DNA of 64,000 nucleotides, from the NCBI RefSeq assembly GCF_007641255.1, contig NZ_CP036259.1, positions 2,170,001 through 2,234,000 of the forward strand, read 5' to 3'. A program made the translations under genes and the position numbers. The stretch's first letter is position 1. Every line of letters starts with the position of its first letter. This DNA comes from Sporomusa termitida (lineage in GTDB: Bacteria; Bacillota; Negativicutes; Sporomusales; Sporomusaceae). The notes under the pieces are model-generated. The model was not told where the DNA came from. It worked only from the letters and a program-made list of their open reading frames with translations, and ran no database searches. Of the stretch, positions 15,559 through 24,981 are shown piece after piece.

Positions 15559-15978
15559 TTAAATAAGTTCCTGTTCAGAAAAATAAATGGCAATTTCCCG
15601 CTGGGCGCTGGCCGGACTATCTGAGCCATGGATAATATTCTCAGACATGACTGTGGCATAATCGCCGCGGATGGTCCCTGGCGGCGCAGCAACAGGATTT
15701 GTCGGCCCCATCATGGCCCGAACGAGCTTAATAGCATCGGGACCGGTCAGCACCATGGCCACTACCGGGCTGGCAGTGATGAAGTCAATAAGCGCAGGAT
15801 AAAAGGGTTTGCCGCTATGCTCCTGGTAGTGGCTGGCAGCCATTGCCGGTGTTAGCCTGAGCAATTTGAGTGCCGTTAGGGTAAATCCCTTACGCTCAAA
15901 CCGGCTGAGGATTTCACCGCAGAGTTTTCGCCGGACGGCATCAGGTTTTAAGAGTACTAAGGTACTTTCCATTTTCAT
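15559..15978 (-). CDS. ndk: Nucleoside-diphosphate kinase
   Basis: A 139-residue NDK, slightly shorter than the usual 140-150. It has TLVLLKPDAVRRKLCGEI, MVLTGPDAIKLVRAMMGPT, PGTIRGDYA and the active-site histidine in ENIIHGSDS. The enzyme equalises NTP/NDP pools through a phosphohistidine intermediate. Three starts are close together; I favour ATG 15978, which has GAGGG five bases upstream, over the GTG at 15990 that overlaps that site. It is upstream of and probably co-transcribed with the adenosyltransferase gene. Confidence 0.96.
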   Translation of the reverse strand: MKMESTLVLLKPDAVRRKLCGEILSRFERKGFTLTALKLLRLTPAMAASHYQEHSGKPFYPALIDFITASPVVAMVLTGPDAIKLVRAMMGPTNPVAAPPGTIRGDYATVMSENIIHGSDSPASAQREIAIYFSEQELI

Positions 15979-16174
15979 CAAATCCCTCACTTTATAGGTA
16001 GTTCTGTGCCTCCTAACTGCGGTTGTGAGTTTTTATACGGAATGAACCGGTCTGACACGTAAAATCAACTCCTGGTCGTATCTGCTTAGCAGAAGGCATT
16101 CAATACAAAAACATGTAATTATTGCCGGCAACAGCATCCTATATTTTTTCCATGCCCAGCTGTTTATATCCTGC

Positions 16175-16211
16175 AAAAAAATCCTTCTGAATTAATTTCA
16201 GAAGGATTTTT
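16175..16211 (-). terminator. Terminator of htpX
   Basis: ATCCTTCTGAA/TTCAGAAGGAT hairpin with A/T tracts on both sides, 12 bp after the htpX stop codon. The 16000-16170 stretch beyond it shows no gene. Confidence 0.85.
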
Positions 16212-16222
16212 GCCAGTAAAAC

Positions 16223-17089
16223 TTAGCGGGCCTTTTTCGCCTGTGCTTCCAGTTTAGCCACCCGGTCTGCGGTTGACGGATGGGTGCTGAAAAGGCTGAC
16301 CATCATGCTGCGTGCCCCGCTGAGAGGATTGACAATGAACAGATGCGAGGTGGCTGGTGTCGCTGCCGGCATTACCTTATGCCGGGCATAATATTCAATT
16401 TTCTTTAACGCACTGGCCAGTGCCAGCGGATTGCCGGAAACAGTGCCGCCTGTTTCATCGGCAATATACTCACGTGAACGGGAAACACCAAACTGAATCA
16501 GCGTGGCTGCCAGCGGTGCCAGCACTACCAAAAAGACAAACTCGACAATCCCGCCGATACCGCCTTCTCCATCATCACTGCGGCCAAAGCCCAGGATGGC
16601 CGACCATTGGGCAATGTTGGCAATCATGGTTATGACACCGGCCACACTGGCAACGATGGTGCTGATCAGGGTATCGCGATTTTTAATATGAGCCAGTTCG
16701 TGGGCGACAACGCCTTCCAGCTCTTCATAATTGAGGGCCCGCATAATCCCGGTGGTTACAGCCACAACCCCATGCTCAGGGTCACGACCGGTGGCAAAAG
16801 CATTCGGGACATCGGTATTGATAATATACACCTTAGGCATCGGCATCCTGGCTTTTTGGGCCAGACCACTCACCAGCCGGAGCAAATCCGGTGCACTCTG
16901 CGGTGTAACCTCCTGGGCGCCATACATTTTTAATACAATCTTATCACTGTACCAGTAGCTGGCAAAGTTCATCACAATCGAGATAACAAACATCAAGGTC
17001 ATGCCTTTGGTGCCGCCGAAAAAAGCACCGACTGCAACCAGCAATCCTGTCAGCGCAGCAAGTAAAACAGTAGTCTTAAGTGTGTTCAT
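16223..17089 (-). CDS. htpX: Membrane zinc metalloprotease HtpX
   Basis: A 288-residue M48-family protease of membrane quality control. Two N-terminal membrane segments (about residues 6-23 and 28-47) are followed by the zinc site [12 protein letters not shown] (HExxH), two further hydrophobic segments (about 150-210) and EYIADETGG, which supplies the third zinc ligand. The C-terminal [15 protein letters not shown] is typical. Ribosome-binding site GGAGGTG. It is divergent from rmuC across a 487-bp spacer that contains a 31-bp palindrome, a likely operator. Confidence 0.97.
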   Translation of the reverse strand: MNTLKTTVLLAALTGLLVAVGAFFGGTKGMTLMFVISIVMNFASYWYSDKIVLKMYGAQEVTPQSAPDLLRLVSGLAQKARMPMPKVYIINTDVPNAFATGRDPEHGVVAVTTGIMRALNYEELEGVVAHELAHIKNRDTLISTIVASVAGVITMIANIAQWSAILGFGRSDDGEGGIGGIVEFVFLVVLAPLAATLIQFGVSRSREYIADETGGTVSGNPLALASALKKIEYYARHKVMPAATPATSHLFIVNPLSGARSMMVSLFSTHPSTADRVAKLEAQAKKAR

Positions 17090-17191
17090 TAAGACACCTC
17101 CATAGTATTTATATTAAAGTTAATTTTTACAGTCTTAATATGTCACGCTAGCTGAAGATGACATCGCCCCTCCATTTCATTTATTATCTAA

Positions 17192-17222
17192 GTTAATTAT
17201 AAGTGATTTACTTATAATTAAC
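17192..17222. promoter_or_regulatory. 31-bp palindrome upstream of htpX, candidate operator
   Basis: GTTAATTATAAGT and its exact reverse complement are separated by 5 bp (13-bp perfect arms). It lies about 100 bp upstream of the htpX start codon in an AT-rich region that could contain the promoter, since TATAAT-like sequences occur inside both arms. Such a long perfect palindrome is typical of a dimeric repressor site (for instance MarR type). The rest of the 17090-17576 spacer shows no gene. Confidence 0.6.
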
Positions 17223-17576
17223 AATAGTCATTTAAGCCCGAATTTCCCTGTCTTTTGTGATAGCGGCCAAGATATTTATACTGTTGTCCTGTATCTTCTC
17301 CACAAGAATTGGCTTTGAGTAATCCCGTCTGTATCTGAATAACAATTCAAAAACTACTGACCTAACCGGTGGCAGGCTCTATTTCGGCCTGGCTTATTCG
17401 TATGCTTTCTGTTAGCTTAGTATTTGCTTTTTATCAACAATCCAGCCTTGTTTGGCGTAACATCGCGAAAAAAACATATACGATTTTGCGGCAAGAGCCT
17501 GTTGGCTGACAAAGGGTTTATTGTCACAGGCCTTGAATAGGAATAATAAACTAAACCCCAAGGGACGGTGTATTCA

Positions 17577-18848
17577 ATGAATGATTTATTTGCAGGCATT
17601 GTATTGATTTTGCTTATTATTAACGGCAGTTTACTCCTGCTGATTCTGATAAAAACACATAAATCGGGCCAGACCGATTTAGCCCCGTTTAAACAGCTGG
17701 CCTATAACCAGGAACGTACTGAGGCTATGGTAAGGGACGAACTGGGAAAGAATCGCCAGGAATTGACCTTTAACACCAAAGCCCTGCGCGAAGAGCTGAC
17801 AATGCAGCTGCATAGCTTCACCAATGCTAATGATCAGAAATTCAACCGTCTTATCCAGCTTAATGAACACAAGCTTGATAAAATCCGGGAAACTGTAGAA
17901 GGGAAACTTACATCGATCCAGAGCGATAACAGCAAGAAACTCGAAGAAATGCGCATAACGGTTGATGAAAAATTACATGCCACATTAGAAAAACGCCTGG
18001 GCCAATCGTTTCAACTGGTGAGTGAGCGACTGGAGCTGGTGCATAAAGGCCTGGGTGAAATGCAGCAGCTGGCCTCCGGGGTCGGGGATCTTAAAAAAGT
18101 CTTATCCAATGTAAAAACGCGGGGCATTTGGGGTGAGATGCAATTGGCTTCCTTGCTGGAGCAAGTGTTAACACCGGAACAGTATGCGGCCAATGTGGCC
18201 ACCAAGCCTGGCAGCCAGGACCGGGTGGAATTTGCCATCAGGCTGCCGGGTAAGGATAAAAACGATGCCGTAGTCTGGCTGCCGATTGATGCCAAATTTC
18301 CCCAGGAAGATTACCTTAGGCTGTTGGAAGCGCAGGAAATGTCCAATCCCGAGTTAGTAGCAGGTGCTGCCGCCGGCCTGGAGGCACGAATTCGTCAAGA
18401 AGCCAAAACAATCAAAGAAAAATATATTGATCCGCCTAATACCACTGATTTTGCGATACTGTTTCTGCCGGTGGAAGGCCTGTATGCCGAGGTATTGCGC
18501 CGGCCTGGGTTGTGCGACAGCCTGCAGCGCGAATACCGTATTAACATTACCGGGCCAACAACACTCGCGGCGCTGCTCAATAGCCTGCAAATGGGTTTTA
18601 GAACCCTGGCTATTGAAAAACGCTCCAGTGACGTCTGGTCGCTGCTCGGAGCTGTAAAAACCGAATTCGGCAAGTTTGGTGATGTTCTTACTAAAACTAA
18701 GGAAAAGCTGGATCAAGCCAGTAAACAGCTTGATGCCGCCACCGTACGCACCAGGGCTATTGAAAGAAAACTAAAGGGCGTGGCCCAGTTACCGGCACCG
18801 GAGATGATTAACGTACCGGAAGAATATGCAAGCGGCGATGCGGAATAA
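17577..18848 (+). CDS. rmuC: DNA recombination protein RmuC homologue
   Basis: A 423-residue RmuC-family protein. It has an N-terminal membrane anchor (about residues 5-27), a long predicted coiled coil (about 45-180, rich in E/K/Q heptads), then the RmuC nuclease-like core with NVKTRGIWGEMQLASLLEQ, VWLPIDAKFPQEDYL, AILFLPVEGLYAEVLRR, and ITGPTTLAALLNSLQMGFRTLAIEK. The family limits DNA rearrangements and has been linked to defence against invading DNA; the biochemical role is unclear. ATG 17577 is preferred over a GTG nine bases earlier that crowds the AAGGGA ribosome-binding site. Plus-strand, divergent from htpX. Confidence 0.94.
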   Translation: MNDLFAGIVLILLIINGSLLLLILIKTHKSGQTDLAPFKQLAYNQERTEAMVRDELGKNRQELTFNTKALREELTMQLHSFTNANDQKFNRLIQLNEHKLDKIRETVEGKLTSIQSDNSKKLEEMRITVDEKLHATLEKRLGQSFQLVSERLELVHKGLGEMQQLASGVGDLKKVLSNVKTRGIWGEMQLASLLEQVLTPEQYAANVATKPGSQDRVEFAIRLPGKDKNDAVVWLPIDAKFPQEDYLRLLEAQEMSNPELVAGAAAGLEARIRQEAKTIKEKYIDPPNTTDFAILFLPVEGLYAEVLRRPGLCDSLQREYRINITGPTTLAALLNSLQMGFRTLAIEKRSSDVWSLLGAVKTEFGKFGDVLTKTKEKLDQASKQLDAATVRTRAIERKLKGVAQLPAPEMINVPEEYASGDAE

Positions 18849-18854
18849 TAAAGA

Positions 18855-18881
18855 CCCCCGCTGCCTTTACCGAGGCAGGGG
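18855..18881 (-). terminator. Hairpin between rmuC and the TerC-family gene
   Basis: CCCC-GC-TGCCT pairs with AGGCA-GGGG; the minus strand continues GTCTTTATTATT. It lies between two convergent genes and probably ends the TerC-family transcript and perhaps rmuC. Confidence 0.55.
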
Positions 18882-18892
18882 AGCCAGTCGTA

Positions 18893-19582
18893 TTAATGTT
18901 TGATTTTTGTGGTGAGGGCTTTCAGGAGATAGCCGGATATAATCACCGCCAAAGTAAGGCCGGTTTTAAAAAACAGTACATGCTTACTGAGATATGTTCC
19001 CACTACCTCGTCGCTGACAATCAGCTCGGCCGCTGCGTAGCCAAGTATACCGGCGCCGAGATAGATGATAGACGGGAATCGATTCATCAGCTTTATGAGC
19101 AGCTGGGCGCCGAATACCACCAGCGGGATGCTGGTGGTAAGCCCCATGGTAATCAGGCCGTACTTGCCTGAGGGGACGGTTTGTGAAATAGCGGCTAATG
19201 CCAGCACATTGTCCAGGCTCATAATAAGGTCGGCAACCAGAATAATTTTGATAGCTTCCCGGTAAGATGCGGCTTTGCGGTACCCCCTTTCCTTGCTATT
19301 ATCTCTTAACAGGCTAAAGGAGATATACAGGAGTGCCAGACCGCCCAGGAATTGCAGGAAGGGCACCTCCAGGAGCTGGGCGGCAACAAAGGTAAGAATA
19401 ATTCTTAGAATAACTGCTCCCAGGCTGCCCCACAGGATCGCCTTCCGCCGCTGGGCAACAGGCAGGTTTTTGCTGGCTAATGCAATAATGACAGCATTGT
19501 CACCGCTTAATACCAGGTTGATCAAAAGTATACTTCCCAGAGCCATGAACCACTCAGGCCCGATTGATCCCCAAAAATCCAT
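18893..19582 (-). CDS. TerC-family integral membrane protein (YjbE type)
   Basis: A 229-residue membrane protein with about seven hydrophobic segments. It carries the TerC/YjbE signatures LVLSGDNAVIIALA near residue 25 and ADLIMSLDNVLALAA near residue 120, whose acidic residues are thought to bind metal. Related proteins (YceF, YkoY, Alx, MeeF/MeeY) export Mn2+ to supply exoenzymes, so manganese or another divalent metal export is the best guess. GAGGAGG ribosome-binding site. A hairpin-rich leader with a terminator-like structure precedes it at 19630-19731. Confidence 0.93.
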   Translation of the reverse strand: MDFWGSIGPEWFMALGSILLINLVLSGDNAVIIALASKNLPVAQRRKAILWGSLGAVILRIILTFVAAQLLEVPFLQFLGGLALLYISFSLLRDNSKERGYRKAASYREAIKIILVADLIMSLDNVLALAAISQTVPSGKYGLITMGLTTSIPLVVFGAQLLIKLMNRFPSIIYLGAGILGYAAAELIVSDEVVGTYLSKHVLFFKTGLTLAVIISGYLLKALTTKIKH

Positions 19583-19629
19583 TACTTATCCTCCTCTATC
19601 CCTACTATTGTATTAGTGTCACAAGAGCG

Positions 19630-19731
19630 GCAGACTATAAAACCCTGATCATGTTAGATTTTAGTCTGGTTCCTCCCTTTACAAAAAATAAAAAGACCTC
19701 AGGTACGCATAAAAATACATACCGAAGGTCT
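19630..19731 (-). promoter_or_regulatory. Hairpin-rich leader upstream of the TerC-family gene
   Basis: Reading toward the gene there is a terminator-like hairpin AGACCT/AGGTCT with inner TACC/GGTA pairing and a T5-A-T6 tail (19682-19731), then a second hairpin CAGACTA/TAGTCTG (about 19630-19668). TerC relatives are often under yybP-ykoY manganese riboswitches, but I could not find that riboswitch's conserved core here. The first hairpin may simply end an upstream transcript. An inverted-repeat-rich patch with CCAGAT/ATCTGG lies just before it (19740-19830). Confidence 0.4.
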
Positions 19732-19862
19732 CACTATTGATTATACCAACGACAGCGCCAGATGCCGGCGGCACCGTAGGTTGACGTTATCTGGCCGTTA
19801 CTGCCAACGATTGGCGCAATATTGCTTAACTGAACTATAACCGGCCTTAGGGCCGGGGCGGG

Positions 19863-20168
19863 TTAGCCAAGGGCATAATACTCATTCGCATCAATATGTA
19901 CCCACAGATGACGAACGGCAAATTCAGCGGCATTCTCGGCCGCTCCTTCCCCGATCGGCTGCAGCAGCCTGGCGCGGGCCTGCTCAAGCGTGCTGAAATC
20001 ACCGCGGACAGTAAAAATTCCGTAAGAAAAATCATCAATCATCACATGGAAACGTGTCATTCCCAACTGGTCTCCCTCTCCGGGACCAGCATAGAAGATG
20101 GTGGCTGGCGATCCTGTCGGCGATGCGACATCGGTTAAAACCTGCATGTTCTTTTCTAACACTGACAT
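19863..20168 (-). CDS. Uncharacterised 101-residue protein
   Basis: I do not recognise this family. It is a soluble 101-residue protein with an AAAGGAGGAAAAG ribosome-binding site. The N-terminus (SVLEKNMQVLTDV) looks helical; the middle (TRFHVMIDDFSYGIFTVRGDFSTLEQARARLLQ) suggests an alpha/beta fold. There are no cysteines, signal peptide or membrane segments. It is followed by a GC-rich hairpin (CCGGCC/GGCCGG, about 19840-19855). It lies between the TerC-family gene and the divergent htpG and could belong to either regulatory context or to neither. Confidence 0.75.
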   Translation of the reverse strand: MSVLEKNMQVLTDVASPTGSPATIFYAGPGEGDQLGMTRFHVMIDDFSYGIFTVRGDFSTLEQARARLLQPIGEGAAENAAEFAVRHLWVHIDANEYYALG

Positions 20169-20353
20169 ATCTTTTCCTCCTTTTGACTTCTTTACTTTTT
20201 ATTATACATGGATAAAAACAATCATGCTATTTTAGTAAATAAAGTAAACTCTTATCTGTCTGAAAATAACTTATTAATTACTCGCTGCAAATAACATTGC
20301 CGTAATTGCCTACAGATTTTGTTTGCTATTTGCCATTTTTATCTTATTCATAG

Positions 20354-20382
20354 TTGATTTTATTGCTTAATTTCGTTATTAT
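20354..20382 (+). promoter_or_regulatory. Sigma-A promoter of htpG
   Basis: -35 TTGATT (20354-20359), 17-bp spacer, -10 TATTAT (20377-20382). The predicted start point falls at the left edge of the CIRCE element. Confidence 0.8.
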
Positions 20383-20392
20383 TTAAATAGCA

Positions 20393-20419
20393 TTAGCACT
20401 CAGTAGTTAAGAGTGCTAA
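20393..20419 (+). promoter_or_regulatory. CIRCE element (HrcA operator) of htpG
   Basis: Perfect consensus TTAGCACTC-N9-GAGTGCTAA, placed right after the -10 box and 30 bp before the htpG start codon. HrcA repression of htpG is therefore expected. In B. subtilis CIRCE controls groE and dnaK, whereas htpG there is under a different control, so this is a lineage-specific wiring. Confidence 0.97.
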
Positions 20420-20448
20420 TAACAACTCTACCGATAATGGAGGTTAAT

Positions 20449-22410
20449 ATGGCCCAAGAAGCAATCAACAAACAAACCAAAGAATTTCAGGCTGAGACCA
20501 AGCAATTACTGGATTTAATGGTGCACTCTATTTACACTAACCGGGAAATATTCCTGCGCGAGCTGATTTCCAATGCCTCAGATGCCATTGACAAGGTTAG
20601 GTTTGAAGCTTTAACCAATCATGCCCTGCTGGAAGACAATGCTGATTTTGAAATTTTTATTCTGCCTGATGAAGCTACGAACACGCTGACTATTGCGGAT
20701 AACGGTATGGGTATGACCTACGAGGAAGTTATTGAGAACATCGGCACAATTGCCAAATCAGGCACCAAAGCCTTTCTAGACAAAGTAAAAGCGGCCGGTT
20801 CAGCAGCCGATACAGAGCTAATCGGCCAGTTTGGCGTTGGTTTCTACTCTGCTTTCATGGTGGCCGAAAAAGTAACGCTGGTCACCCGTGCTCCCGGGCA
20901 GTCCCAAGGTGTCCGCTGGGAATCGGCTGGCGATGGAACTTATACAATTGAAGAAATTGAAAAGGAAACCCGCGGGACCACACTTATCCTGACCCTTAAG
21001 GAGGAGTACCGGTCGGCCGAGCACCCGGACGAAAACTTCCTGAATCGCTATACTTTGCAAAACCTAATTAAAAAATACTCAGACTATATTCGTTATCCCA
21101 TTAAAATGAACTTTGTCAAAGAAGAAAAACCGCTTGATGATGACGGTAAAGTTATTGAAGATGCGCCGGCTACCCAGACAGTTGAGGTCCGTACCCTCAA
21201 CTCCATGGCGCCTCTCTGGACTAAAAACAAAAATGATATTACTCAGGAAGAATATCATCAATTATATAAAAATTTGTTTCATGCCTGGGAAGATCCCCTG
21301 GAAACAATCCATTCCAAGGTAGAGGGCGCAGTCGAGTATACCAGTTTATTATTTATTCCTGCCCATGCACCTTTTGATTTTTATCAGCGTGAAGCAACAA
21401 CAGGGATCCGCTTATATTCTAAGAATGTGTTTATTATGGACAATTGCCAGGATCTTCTGCCTGAATACTTGCGTTTTGTTAAAGGCTTGGTGGATTCACC
21501 GGACTTCTCGCTTAACATTTCCCGCGAATTGCTCCAGCACAGTCAACAACTAAAACGGGTTGGCAAAAATCTTGAGAAAAGTGTGTTGAAAACACTCGAA
21601 AATCTATTAAGCAAAGACCGCCCCAAGTATGAAAAATTTTGGCTGGAATATGGTAAAGCCATTAAAACCGGTGTGTATTCCGACTATCAAAGCCGGGATA
21701 AATTAAAAGATTTGCTGCTGTTTAACACATCACAGGCGGCCGATGAGCTTACCAGTCTGGAAGATTATGTTAACCGGATGCCCCCAACCCAAAAAGTGAT
21801 TTATTATGCTACCGGCAAAGACCGCTCGGCAGTCGAACGCCTGCCCCAAATGGAACTGCTGCGGGAAAAAGGGGTTGAGGTTCTCTATCTGTTTGACAGG
21901 GTCGATGAGTTTGCTATTGATGCCCTGCGTGAATATAAAGAGAAAAAATTTCAGTCAGTCAGCCGGGGCAAATTGGAACTTGACGATATTGATGCTGCTG
22001 AAGCCAAAAAAGACACTGCCGAATTAACCAAGGAAAATGAACCGCTGATTAAAGCCATCAAAGAACATCTCAACGGTAAGGTAGCCGATGTTAAGATCAG
22101 CAGCCGTCTAAAATCAAGTGCTGTTTGTCTGGTAAGTGATGATAATGGAATCAGCCTGTCTATGGAACAGATTCTGTCTGAGATGAATAAAACTATGTAT
22201 AAAGCCAACCGGATTCTCGAAATTAATCCGGAGCATGAAATCTTTGCGGTAATAAAGAATTTATATCAAAATACACCCGAATCTGAAGCCTTCAAAGATT
22301 ATTGCGACTTACTCTATGGACAAGCCTTGCTTATGGAAGGAATTGCGCCGGATGATCCAATCAGCTTTGCCAACAAAGTAGCCAGTTTAATGGCCCGCAG
22401 CAGCCACTAA
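20449..22410 (+). CDS. htpG: Chaperone protein HtpG (Hsp90)
   Basis: A 653-residue Hsp90 homologue. The N-terminal GHKL ATPase domain has IFLRELISNASDAIDKVR (catalytic Glu and Asn), DNGMGM, GTIAKSGT and GQFGVGFYS. The middle domain includes LFIPAHAPFDF and GLVDSPDFSLNISRELLQ, and the C-terminal dimerisation domain ends near MARSSH. ATP-driven chaperone of the cytoplasm. The ATG at 20449 has a GGAGG site; an upstream in-frame extension would run into the CIRCE operator and is rejected. A GCGCCTA/TAGGCGC hairpin (22420-22448) may end the transcript. Confidence 0.98.
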   Translation: MAQEAINKQTKEFQAETKQLLDLMVHSIYTNREIFLRELISNASDAIDKVRFEALTNHALLEDNADFEIFILPDEATNTLTIADNGMGMTYEEVIENIGTIAKSGTKAFLDKVKAAGSAADTELIGQFGVGFYSAFMVAEKVTLVTRAPGQSQGVRWESAGDGTYTIEEIEKETRGTTLILTLKEEYRSAEHPDENFLNRYTLQNLIKKYSDYIRYPIKMNFVKEEKPLDDDGKVIEDAPATQTVEVRTLNSMAPLWTKNKNDITQEEYHQLYKNLFHAWEDPLETIHSKVEGAVEYTSLLFIPAHAPFDFYQREATTGIRLYSKNVFIMDNCQDLLPEYLRFVKGLVDSPDFSLNISRELLQHSQQLKRVGKNLEKSVLKTLENLLSKDRPKYEKFWLEYGKAIKTGVYSDYQSRDKLKDLLLFNTSQAADELTSLEDYVNRMPPTQKVIYYATGKDRSAVERLPQMELLREKGVEVLYLFDRVDEFAIDALREYKEKKFQSVSRGKLELDDIDAAEAKKDTAELTKENEPLIKAIKEHLNGKVADVKISSRLKSSAVCLVSDDNGISLSMEQILSEMNKTMYKANRILEINPEHEIFAVIKNLYQNTPESEAFKDYCDLLYGQALLMEGIAPDDPISFANKVASLMARSSH

Positions 22411-22419
22411 GACGGTTAT

Positions 22420-22448
22420 GCGCCTATCAGCTTTATCCTGGTAGGCGC
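22420..22448 (+). terminator. Possible terminator of htpG
   Basis: GCGCCTATCAG/CTGGTAGGCGC hairpin 10 bp after the htpG stop codon; the following TATCTTATTG is only moderately T-rich. The rest of 22449-22698 shows no gene. Confidence 0.6.
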
Positions 22449-22698
22449 TATCTTATTGAGCGAAAATCTGATGCGCAGACCTACATTGTTGAGTATCCAT
22501 ACCAGTTCGTATGAATACAATAGAAAGCAGCTAAAAAATGACTCTCGCTGATAATTCTTTCCAGGGATGGCCGGGAGCATAATGACTAAATATAATTTGG
22601 AACCATTTGTACACGGTTCTCCTTTCTCCCCTTCCCAATTACTGCCTGGGATGTATATATAATTATTTGCTAGGTTAAATTCTCTTGTGGAGGAACAT

Positions 22699-24939
22699 AT
22701 GAATCAGCAGGAACAGAATTTTGAGATTGACAGGCTGGCAAAAACACTCCGGCAGGTATCAGAACAAATCCAAATCAGCGAGCAGAGCTCCGACAACCAG
22801 CGGGATACATTGCAGGCTACCCTGCGCGACTATTGGAAATCGGGTGGCGGTAACTCTACTGATGAGGCCCAGTTTATTGAAACTATGGACCGCCAACGGG
22901 CCTTATCCACACACATACATTACTCAGCCCGCCACTTGCATAAAATGCTAAAATCACCTTATTTTGGACGTATTGATTTTACTGAGACTGACGAGCGCCG
23001 GCCTGAGATGATTTATATTGGTATCGGGAGCTTAAGTGATAAAGAAACCGGTAGTTTTCTGATTTACGACTGGCGGGCTCCGGTAGCAAGCATGTTTTAT
23101 GATTATGGTCAGGGAGCGGCAGCATACCATTGTCCTGCAGGTACAATTACCGGGGTGATTAGTCTTAAGCGGCAGTTTAAAATTGTAAACGGACAAATAG
23201 AATACATGTTTGATTCTGACTTGAAAATTGATGATGAAATCCTCCAGCAGTTGCTAAGCAAAAGCGCCGATGATAAAATGCATACGATCGTCAATAGCAT
23301 TCAGCGTGAACAAAATCAGATAATCCGCGATCAGGCGCATCGGGTATTATTTGTTGAGGGGCCTGCCGGCAGCGGCAAAACGTCGGCTGCTTTACACCGG
23401 GTGGCTTTTTTATTGTATCAGGACCGCGCCGGACTGACGTCCCAGAATGTGTTAATTCTTTCGCCCAACCACATCTTTGGTGATTATATCTCCAGTGTGT
23501 TGCCGGAAATTGGCGAAGAAAACGTTGTCCAAATGACATTTCAGGACTATGTTGCCCGATCGGCTGCCGAAATGCCTGTCCAGTTTGAAGCCCGTACCAC
23601 CTATTTGGAGTATATGCTGACACCTAACCCGGATCCAAAACGAGTCGCTAATATACGTTTTAAATCATCCGAGTTTTTTTGTCAGGCTTTGCTTCGCTAT
23701 CTGGACCGGCTGGCATCAGACCGGGTAGATAACTATCCGGCGATTACTGTGCGGGGTGAAACAATCTTTTATCAGGACGAATGGCGTCACTATTATACCG
23801 GCAGTTTTGCAATGATGCCGCCGGTGCTGCGGCTTGAAAAAATAAAAACAATTATCCAAAAGCGGCTAAGTGAAGTCATTCAGAGAATCCGCCAGGAAAA
23901 AATTGAAGAGATAATTATTGCCGGTGAAGAGATTAATGAAAAAGTAATTAAGGCACTGGCCCGAATTCAAACCAGGGATGAGCTGCGGGCAACAACTGAC
24001 CAGCTTGAGCAACTGACCACACTGGATGTTCTTAATGAATATAAACAACTGTTTAAGCATAACCGATTATTGACAGAAACAGGTCTGGCTATCCCGGCAG
24101 ACTGGGAAATTATTCAAAAACAGACCTGTGCCTTTCTTCAGAAGGGGCTTCTTCCTTATGAAGATATCCCGCCATTTTTATACTTCCAGGGTATATTGCA
24201 AGGTTTTCCTGCTAAACCTGATATCAAGCACGTCATAATCGATGAGGCCCAGGACTATACCAGTTTTCAATATAAAATTCTCGCTCAGTTGTTTCCCAAC
24301 TGTTCCTGGACAATCGTCGGCGATCCTGCCCAGGCAGTACAGCCCTATCTGATGACTGCAAGCTTCAAGGAAGCAAGCACTAGCATCGGCGTCGAGAATA
24401 CGCTGCTGTTCAGACTTACGAAAAGCTACCGCTCAACCCGTGAAATTCAGGCCTTGTGCCAAGCGTTACTCCCTGATGCAGGTGAAGTGTTCTCAGTGAA
24501 CCGCTCCGGTCCGCTGCCGGTTATTGTACAAGTGCAGCAATCCCGGGAGCAAACTGCAGTTATTGCCAGTACCATACAGGCAATGCTGGACCAGGGCTGG
24601 CGTTCCATAGGGGTGATCACAAAGACCGCCGCCCAGGCAATGACCGTTTATCCAACTATCGATCATACTGTCAGGCCCAGCCTTGTTACTAAGGAAGATG
24701 ATGAATTTTACCGGGGTGTTGTTGTTATGCCGGCCTATTTGGCCAAAGGGTTAGAATTTGATGCCGTATTGGTAGTAAATGCTGACGACATCAATTACAG
24801 TCATGATCAGGACCGGCATATACTGTATACCATCTGTACCCGGGCACTGCATCGCCTGGTTCTTTATTATACAGATACCCCCTCCCCGTTTATCGCCCGG
24901 CTTGATCCGGCGTTATACAAGAATAAGCCTGACTGGTAA
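22699..24939 (+). CDS. helD: HelD-like superfamily 1 ATPase/helicase (RNA polymerase recycling factor)
   Basis: A 746-residue UvrD/Rep-related protein. The N-terminal coiled coil (about residues 1-60) matches the arm that HelD inserts into RNA polymerase. Motor motifs follow: Walker A EGPAGSGKTSAALHRVA near 215, motif II IIDEAQDYTSFQY, motif III IVGDPAQAVQPY, motif IV TKSYRSTREI, and C-terminal PAYLAKGLEFDAVLVVNADD and YTICTRALHRL. HelD in B. subtilis dislodges stalled or dormant RNA polymerase from DNA using ATP. ATG 22699 has GGAGG five bases upstream; a GTG at 22687 overlaps that site. Monocistronic on the plus strand. Confidence 0.92.
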   Translation: MNQQEQNFEIDRLAKTLRQVSEQIQISEQSSDNQRDTLQATLRDYWKSGGGNSTDEAQFIETMDRQRALSTHIHYSARHLHKMLKSPYFGRIDFTETDERRPEMIYIGIGSLSDKETGSFLIYDWRAPVASMFYDYGQGAAAYHCPAGTITGVISLKRQFKIVNGQIEYMFDSDLKIDDEILQQLLSKSADDKMHTIVNSIQREQNQIIRDQAHRVLFVEGPAGSGKTSAALHRVAFLLYQDRAGLTSQNVLILSPNHIFGDYISSVLPEIGEENVVQMTFQDYVARSAAEMPVQFEARTTYLEYMLTPNPDPKRVANIRFKSSEFFCQALLRYLDRLASDRVDNYPAITVRGETIFYQDEWRHYYTGSFAMMPPVLRLEKIKTIIQKRLSEVIQRIRQEKIEEIIIAGEEINEKVIKALARIQTRDELRATTDQLEQLTTLDVLNEYKQLFKHNRLLTETGLAIPADWEIIQKQTCAFLQKGLLPYEDIPPFLYFQGILQGFPAKPDIKHVIIDEAQDYTSFQYKILAQLFPNCSWTIVGDPAQAVQPYLMTASFKEASTSIGVENTLLFRLTKSYRSTREIQALCQALLPDAGEVFSVNRSGPLPVIVQVQQSREQTAVIASTIQAMLDQGWRSIGVITKTAAQAMTVYPTIDHTVRPSLVTKEDDEFYRGVVVMPAYLAKGLEFDAVLVVNADDINYSHDQDRHILYTICTRALHRLVLYYTDTPSPFIARLDPALYKNKPDW

Positions 24940-24981
24940 AAGCAAAAGCTGCCTGCCGGCAGCTGCAAAATATGTATGTAT

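Noticed and set aside
19740-19835. Fluoride, NiCo or yybP-ykoY riboswitch between the 101-residue gene and the TerC gene
   Set aside because: Inverted repeats are present but none of the conserved core sequences of these classes fits.
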